From NCBI GenBank assembly GCA_001953115.1, contig LSSL01000733.1, positions 1 through 15,738 of the forward strand: a stretch of 15,738 bases of DNA, written 5' to 3'. Positions 10,999 to 15,738 of the stretch are shown one piece after another. The position numbers and the translations under genes were made by a program. The notes under the pieces were generated by a model. The model did no database searches and was not told where the DNA came from. It saw only the letters and a program-made list of their open reading frames with translations. How positions within the stretch are numbered: the stretch's first letter is position 1; the number at the start of each line of letters is the position of its first letter. The stretch is from Smittium mucronatum (taxonomy: Eukaryota > Kickxellomycota > Harpellomycetes > Harpellales > Legeriomycetaceae).

Positions 10999-11193
10999 AT
11001 GAAGCCAGTATTTTTTATAATCTCAGTCATCTATACTTTTTCTTTTATTTTGTCATTGTATTTATTACATATTTCCACTTGGTTATGTATCTATATTATT
11101 TATCTTTTTCATAACTTTGAGGATGAATTTGTTGAATTTTTTAGAATAAATAGATCTGTTGGTGATTATTTTTTATTTCAAAAATTTGTTTAA
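10999..11193 (+). CDS. Weak small open reading frame, hypothetical
   Basis: ATG to TAA, 64 residues. The N-terminal half is hydrophobic (a possible membrane or signal segment, about residues 4-38, with FIISVIYTFSFILSLYLL). The C-terminal half is mixed and charged (NFEDEFVEFFRINRSVGDYF). The length is only modestly above what chance gives here, and no homology is recognised. The acidic/basic tail is the only reason to list it. Confidence 0.2.
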   Translation: MKPVFFIISVIYTFSFILSLYLLHISTWLCIYIIYLFHNFEDEFVEFFRINRSVGDYFLFQKFV

Positions 11194-12623
11194 ATAATAT
11201 TTCTAATCAATTTCACAGCTCTATATCTGTTTTAACGCAAAAAAAAAGGTTCTCTTGTGCTTGAAAAATATCTGAGCTATACTGTTCTTAAGTAAAAATT
11301 GAATCTGGACTTATAAGTAAATATATAATCATCTTTCTGAGGGAAAGGGTGGTTTTCTAGAAATATACTGAGTGTTCCTATCTTTTGGGTATATTTTCAG
11401 AAGAATCTATCTTTTTTTGGTTGTTATTTTTAGTTTTTTAAACCATTATCGATTAATATCAAAGAGAGATTTACTCTTTAGTTTAAAAACCAAACATATT
11501 ATTACTTTTTTTAAAAGTGATTCCGGGATCCCTGCTTAATGGATTTTTTTTATTTTACATAAAGAGCTACAATCAAGTTGTTTTTTTTGAGTATCTACTA
11601 GTTTCAAGGCTTTCATAATTTCCACTACTAATATCTCTATTATTTGAAGCATTTATTCATAGATTCCATTTAAAAAATTTCCCATTTATATATTTTTTTT
11701 ATCCACTAGTATTCATTCAGTTTTTTATTTGATTCATAATAATATATAATTTTTTATAGATGCATTATTATCAAAAAATAATAATTAATTTCTTCTGAAC
11801 GAATTTTTTTAGTGATAATTTTAAATTGAGGAATATATTTCTCAAATTACAGAGCTAATATATAATAACGATCTGCTTTATTTATAGAGTTGATAAATCA
11901 TTTTCTTTGAAAAACTCTGATCCTAAAATTGAAAATTGATAAGATTTTTTGATAATTTGTTTTTTAAAAAAAAATGTAAAAATCTCTTTTTTTTTTCTGA
12001 AAACACAAAAATATCTCTTATAATAAATTCTGATTAAAGTTGTGAAAGATTAGAGTGGTAGAAAATTTGAAATATTTAAATATGTTAAAAATAGAAACAT
12101 TTTAATTTATCCTCTGTGATAGAATGTTGATATTAAAAGAAGATTGATCATTTTATAAAAGTTGAAAATATTTATTTACTATTTTATTCAAAGTCCCTTT
12201 AATAAAAATTATGAATGAGAATCTTCTTTTTCTATAGCAATTAGTTATTTTTTTTATTCGAGTTTGGAGATTTTCAAAATAAAAGTTTATTTAATGAAAG
12301 AAAATTGAAAAAGAATTAGAGGATATTAAATTAAATTATTAATAAACTTTACCAGTGATAAACGGACTCTCATAAACATAATTATATATTAATTCGAGGA
12401 TCTCCAATATTTTTATTCCTATTAAAGTAAGAGTAAAGATAAAAAGTTGTGTTACTATTTTTGGTAAGTAGCATCTTTTCTCTAGATATTTTCTACTTCT
12501 TTTGAATTTAAAGAGGGGATATAAAGAAATAAGAAGTCAAGTTTTTATTTTTTGTTTTAATAGTCTGGATCAAAAAAATTATATATATAATCAAAAAATA
12601 AAAAAATTTAACCATAAAAATTC

Positions 12624-12641
12624 AAAAAAAAAAAAAAAAAA
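12624..12641 (+). repeat. A18 homopolymer
   Basis: Eighteen consecutive A residues. It could be the poly(A) remnant of a retroposed sequence on the plus strand, but no retroposon body is recognised upstream and no target duplication is evident. Confidence 0.9.
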
Positions 12642-12900
12642 TTGATTCAAAAAACAATATTATCATTACGCATCGCTATGATATAATATTTCTCTAAAAA
12701 TAAATATATACGTAAACTCTAGGTTATAGAAAAGGCTAAAAAATTGAATTTAATCGGGAAAAATATAAAAGGACAGAGAAAAGAATAAAAAACGAAAACC
12801 TTCATTAGATGATTTGAGCAGATATTTTATGGGATTTAATATTCAATGGTTAGCTATGGTAAATTTTATTGTTATTATTTGCATGGGGCTTTTACAATAG

Positions 12901-13068
12901 ATATATGAGGTGCCATTGATTAAAGACGACTAAAAGCAAATAGAAAATAAACATAATTTAACTATTAAAAAAATTATCCAAAAAACAATTGGACTGTTTA
13001 CAAAGGAAAATAAGCTTAAGGTGACTTATAACATTCTTTATATAAATATTATTAAAGTGGAAGTTTGA
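12901..13068 (+). pseudogene. Coding-like relic with IIKV motif, plus strand
   Basis: A plus-strand frame reads IYEVPLIKDD, a TAA (12931-12933), then 44 open codons (including LTIKKIIQKTIGLFTKENKL and ILYINIIKVEV) to a TGA at 13066-13068. Its composition is that of a real protein, with Gly, Thr, Val and Asp among the Lys and Ile. A 16-bp stretch at 13046-13061 encoding IIKVE recurs in the same reading phase at 14105-14120 in another relic. It may belong to the same decayed element family as the piggyBac-like relic downstream, but that is only a guess. The minus strand is also open over part of this stretch, with more G+C at third positions. Confidence 0.35.
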
Positions 13069-13147
13069 TGATAACTCCACCAATAAAAGAAAACAATTAA
13101 AAACGTTCTGAGGTTAAGGGCTTGAAATCATTTAGAGAATCGAAGAT

Positions 13148-13210
13148 TTTATTGAGATTATTGAAAAATTTATTGAGATTATTGAAAATTTTATTGTGAT
13201 TATTGTAAAA
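13148..13210 (+). repeat. Three tandem 21-bp units
   Basis: TTTATTGAGATTATTGAAAAA at 13148 is repeated with few changes at 13169 and 13190. A 21-bp period is divisible by three, and on the plus strand one frame reads FIEIIEK three times over, which would fit a short repeat within former coding DNA. The stretch lies just downstream of the 3' end of the minus-strand gene. Confidence 0.75.
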
Positions 13211-13281
13211 TTTTATAGATAATATAAGAAAATAAAATTGATAATGAATAAGTAGATAAAATGTATTGTAAGATTGGGTTT

Positions 13282-13921
13282 TTATTCCTCTACTGAATCC
13301 TCTGAAGATAAATCTTTGACGACATTGGTTAAGGAATTAAAGTAAGCTTCTCTAAGAGAGCTTATATGAGTGATGGCTTGAAAAAGCAATTCGCTTAATA
13401 TAACCTTGAAAAAGAAAAAAAATAATTAGCAAAGGAAAGGAAAAGGTTTAAAAGAAAAGAGGGAAGGTGATAGTTACAAATAAATTGTCATTGGATAGAT
13501 GGCTATTGCATAGTAAATCCAGGATCCTTTCGATAGATTCAACAACAAAATCAGAAGTTTCATCGATACCTATAGTGACCTAATAATATTTTTAAATAAA
13601 GTTAGTTTGGAATTGGAATTGGAGCATAAATTGAATAAAGAGAATTCTTTTTAAAAAAAAAAAAAAACTTGCGTCAGAAAGAGCAGATGGAGGTCTACTA
13701 TTAGAAAAGGCTCTAATAGAGAAATTTGAACCGTATAGCTCGATTTTTTTATCTATGATATATCTCTTGATAGCGAATAATTCTTCGAATACATCTTTGA
13801 TGGCGTCATCATTAAGAATCATATCATCATTAACAATACTATCAAACCCCAATCCTAGAGAGTTTACTACATATTCTATATGTATAAAGTTATTAAAGTT
13901 CATTTCATGCAAAGTTTCCAT
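13282..13921 (-). CDS. Intron-containing gene for an acidic 157-residue protein
   Basis: This is the best gene of the window. Exon 1 (13921-13673) starts at an ATG in an A-rich context with a TAA immediately upstream in frame. Exon 2 is 13579-13478 and exon 3 is 13404-13282, ending in GAA TAA. Intron 1 (13672-13580) would start GCAAGT, have ACTAAC as branch site and end TTATTAG. A GT version (13668-13570, ending CACTATAG) also keeps the frame. Intron 2 (13477-13405) starts GTAACT and has GCTAAT, a polypyrimidine stretch and CAAG. The joined product is 83+34+40 residues with no internal stop, soluble, and acidic at both the middle (IVNDDMILNDDAIKDVFEEL) and the end (VVKDLSSEDSVEE). No membrane segment or known domain is recognised. 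Its function is unknown. A T15 run directly follows the exon 1 donor. Confidence 0.7.
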
Positions 13922-14064
13922 TTTTTTTAAGATACAGATTGCAGATATAAGTGATACGTTTTGCAGATGGGGTTGAAGATATTTAGATATTTAGAGTTAT
14001 GTTGAAGATATTATAGGTTTAGTGGTGGTGTATTTATACATTCCACGGAAAAATGGATGAATAG

Positions 14065-14211
14065 CATGTAAGCCGGAAGAACCAGTATATTTTTTATGCG
14101 TTTGATATTATTAAAGTGGACAAAAATTTAATAGAGTATGTTTTAGACGATTCAATACAAATAGCTATAATAGACCAGATAAATAAAGCCTCTAGTAATA
14201 AGGGTTTTTTT
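14065..14211 (+). pseudogene. Coding-like relic with IIKV motif, second copy
   Basis: A plus-strand frame is open for 49 codons between two TAGs (14062-14064 and 14212-14214). Its product includes YIFYAFDIIKVDKNLIEYVL and DDSIQIAIIDQINKASSN, clearly protein-like. Upstream of the first TAG the frame reads HGKMDE. Downstream, the same frame has many stops with coding-like pieces between (for example KPPFKVNVDKRRTK). By position and strand it could be the N-terminal part of the piggyBac-like relic that begins about 370 bp further on, but I see no defining motif. Confidence 0.4.
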
Positions 14212-14579
14212 TAGATATGGAGGGGATAAATTGAGAGATAAAAAAAAGGATATTTTTTTTTAAGGGAGTATTAATGAATCGGTTAAAAGCCACCCTTTAA
14301 AGTAAATGTAGACAAAAGAAGAACTAAGTAAAAAAACAAGTATCAAGGGCGGATATAAGAGATTAGTAATTTATAGTAAATTTTATATAAAAATACATTA
14401 TATACGAGTTAAAATAGAATGTTGGAAGGCATAAGAAGGTCTGTCATTTTACATTATGTTTCCTTAAAAAGGGGTATTCAGAAATAAAAAGTTTGTTTTT
14501 TTAAAAAAAAAGGTTTAAAAAATGAATATTATGTAGTGGACACAATTGGTAGAAAAAAAGTCGAGTAATAGAGGGGATT

Positions 14580-15089
14580 TTTGAAAGTACATTGCATGCA
14601 ATCAAAAATAGAGAACTTACATTAATTGACAGAGAAATAGTAAAAGTGTTTCTAGAATTATTTTTTGAGCTCAATTGAAACTAACTTCGTCCAATAGAAG
14701 GGATATAAAAAATTCTATTTTTGAAAATATAAAGCAGATATGAATTAAAAAGAGATAAGGCCATTGGCCAATGCTTTATGGATGAAATTTTATTGCAAGC
14801 CTCGAGAATTTTATCTTTACAAAAAAAAAAGACCAACAGAAATAGGTGTTGAATATCATTTAGTGAATTGAGAAATGGTAGTGTATATATATTGGAATTT
14901 TTTTTATTATCGAATAAGGTTTAGATTAAGCCATATGTTAACTGCTTCAACTCTATCGTCTTATTTGAACAAGAAAAACAAGAATACAAAATCCAGATAG
15001 GAATAAATCAAATGATGGGTAGAAAAGGATATCGTTTTATTGTGCCAGACTTATCTGATAAATATATATGTATATTTATACAGTTGTAA
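14580..15089 (+). pseudogene. piggyBac-like transposase relic
   Basis: One plus-strand frame carries 170 codons with six in-frame stops (TGA 14676, TAA 14682, TAA 14706, TAA 14730, TGA 14850, TAG 14922) before a final TAA, fewer than the 15 or so chance would give. In order it reads ELTLIDREIVKVFLEL (like the helix before the DDE domain), LRPIEGI, FMDEILLQASR (like the IDE.mi.f.gR motif with the first catalytic Asp, 14781-14783), and GRKGYRFIVPDLSDKY (like GkGy.vyvDN.Yts with the second Asp, 15048-15050). The two Asp are 89 codons apart; the model piggyBac transposase has about 78. In the adjacent frame, YKKKRPTEIGVEYHL (from 14818) resembles the Y..kKP.k.G.k segment and falls right after an A10 run (14821-14830), a likely slippage site. 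The third catalytic Asp is not seen. Family assigned by motif pattern only. Confidence 0.55.
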
Positions 15090-15097
15090 AAAAATGA

Positions 15098-15738
15098 TTA
15101 AAGTGAAATATTGATGAGGTGGGTGAAGCAAATAATTGATAGGAAAGTATTAAGTAAATAATTTAGATGATTGACTTTGATTTTTAAAGTAATCAAGGGT
15201 TGAATTTGAACGGAAAACTCACCAAGAAACAAAATATAAGCTAATGTTTTAACTGTGGTATGAAAATAGGACTGAGTTAAACTTCGCAAAGGGAGTTTCT
15301 TTTTGGGGTAGAAGATGGCTTGGATGGGGTTGAGAAAGCGGAAACAAACTAGCAAGAAATTAGAGTCGGTTATATTTTCTAATAGTCGCTGGGTGTCTTG
15401 GTAATAGTCGCTGAGTGTCTTGGTAATAGTCGCTGAGTGTCTTGGTAATAGTCGCTGGGTGTCTTGGTAATAGTCGCTGAGTGTCTTGGTAATAGTCGCT
15501 GAGTGTCTTGGTAATAGTCGCTGAGTGTCTTGGTAATAGTCGCTGAGTGTCTTGGTAATAGTCGCTGAGTGTCTTGGTAATAGTCGCTGAGTGTCTTGGT
15601 AATAGTCGCTGAGTGTCTTGGTAATAGTCGCTGAGTGTCTTGGTAATAGTCGCTGAGTGTCTTGGTAATAGTCGCTGAGTGTCTTGGTAATAGTCGCTGG
15701 GTGTCTTGGTAATAGTCGCTGAGTGTCTTGGTAATAGT
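15098..15738 (-). CDS. Open frame continuing out of the tandem array, hypothetical
   Basis: The minus strand is open from the window edge through all sixteen 22-bp units and for 94 further codons to a TAA at 15098-15100. There is no ATG; the first alternative start outside the array is a TTG at 15353-15355. In the array the product would be a perfect 22-residue repeat (containing ITKTLSDYYQDTQRLL). After it comes a hydrophobic and basic sequence (FRFLNPIQAIFYPKKKLPLR, later LAYILFLGEFSVQIQPLI). The unique part is longer than chance would usually give in A+T-rich DNA. The array contributes little evidence, because its unit happens to lack stops on this strand. The other strand also has a short basic open stretch here (MAWMGLRKRKQTSKKLESV). 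Either a partial gene with a repeat-coded N-terminal part, or chance. Confidence 0.3.
   Translation of the reverse strand, partial: YYQDTQRLLPRHPATITKTLSDYYQDTQRLLPRHSATITKTLSDYYQDTQRLLPRHSATITKTLSDYYQDTQRLLPRHSATITKTLSDYYQDTQRLLPRHSATITKTLSDYYQDTQRLLENITDSNFLLVCFRFLNPIQAIFYPKKKLPLRSLTQSYFHTTVKTLAYILFLGEFSVQIQPLITLKIKVNHLNYLLNTFLSIICFTHLINISL
15380..15738 (+). repeat. 22-bp tandem array, 16.3 units, reaching the window end
   Basis: Units begin TAATAGTCGCTG and end GTCTTGG. Sixteen complete units and seven bases of a seventeenth are present with no length change. The only variation is A or G at unit position 13 (G in units 1, 4 and 15). The unit is 45 percent G+C, far above its surroundings, and 15 of 22 plus-strand bases are G or T. 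The array runs off the right edge, so its full length is unknown. Near-perfect homogeneity implies recent amplification or active homogenisation. Candidates are a telomeric or subtelomeric repeat (budding yeasts have complex repeats of about this length, G/T-rich toward the end) or an ordinary minisatellite. Confidence 0.95.

Larger units (their letters stand above)
10620..12700. other. Gene-poor A+T-rich stretch
   Basis: About 2 kb with simple repeats and only one weak open frame (10999-11193). No transposase motif or RNA gene recognised. Confidence 0.45.

Noticed and set aside
12624..12641. A18 run as the tail of a retroposed transcript
   Set aside because: No recognisable retroposon body or target-site duplication flanks it, and A runs are common in this DNA.
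13755..13976. Plus-strand open frame opposite exon 1 of the minus-strand gene
   Set aside because: It is a shadow of the exon on the opposite strand; the minus-strand frame has the start, splice sites and stop that make a consistent gene.
14069..14214. Two tiny candidate introns (18 and 20 nt, GTAAGC...CCAG and GTAATA...TTAG), as in some nucleomorph genomes
   Set aside because: The better-supported introns in this window are 73 and 93 nt, and removing these small ones does not yield a clean longer frame.
14640..14697. Candidate intron (GTAAAAGT ... ACTAAC ... AATAG) inside the piggyBac-like relic
   Set aside because: Donor and branch sequences look good, but joining the flanks leads to a stop within nine codons in the required phase, so it does not rescue the frame.
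1..15738. Repeat-induced point mutation as the cause of the A+T-rich desert
   Set aside because: CA dinucleotides are still plentiful by eye and A/T homopolymers are common, which is not the usual signature. A dinucleotide index would be needed to decide.
1..15738. tRNA, rRNA, CRISPR or prokaryotic operon features
   Set aside because: No GGTTCGAATCC-like T-arm, no rRNA-like conserved block, no repeat-spacer pattern (the 22-bp array has no spacers), and no ribosome-binding-site-led gene series was found.

Overview
The window is extremely A+T rich (about four fifths by eye) and most of it has no intact gene. It looks like nuclear DNA of a eukaryote. The best gene, on the minus strand at 13282-13921, reads through three exons joined by two short introns that have recognisable splice sites and ACTAAC/GCTAAT branch sites. 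There are also decayed copies of two eukaryotic DNA-transposon families. The introns (73 and 93 nt) and branch site would fit a fungus or similar small eukaryote, but I cannot name the organism. I see no rRNA, tRNA, CRISPR array or prokaryotic operon.

Layout. At 1-850 there is A+T-rich DNA with a fold-back inverted repeat (394-624) and a short direct repeat. The stretch 850-3700 appears empty. At 3838-4230 on the minus strand lies a relic of a Mutator-like (MULE) transposase, broken by one in-frame TAG and running out upstream and downstream. The stretch 4360-6180 is empty apart from an isolated G13 run and a C7 run. At 6219-6740 (minus) there are unrecognised coding-like relics. At 7999-8360 there is a weak open frame, a polypyrimidine tract and an ATT microsatellite. 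At 9101-9890 two inverted arms of about 70 bp lie 650 bp apart, like a small non-autonomous DNA transposon. The stretch 9900-12700 is nearly empty, with weak coding-like pieces at 10365-10600 and 10999-11193.

From about 12.7 kb the texture changes: the plus strand becomes purine rich and open stretches become more frequent. Here lie coding-like relics (12901-13068 and 14065-14211), the intron-containing minus-strand gene, and a degenerate piggyBac-like transposase (14580-15089, plus) that keeps an MDE motif and a GRKGYRF..PD motif at about the spacing expected of the first two catalytic aspartates. The right end is a tandem array of sixteen 22-bp units (15380-15738) that runs off the window. 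Its plus strand is G/T rich, and its minus strand is free of stop codons in every frame and joins an open frame ending at 15098.

Reading: this is probably a transposon graveyard, possibly subtelomeric because of the terminal array, with one probably functional small gene. Transposon families were assigned by remembered motif patterns, not by database search.
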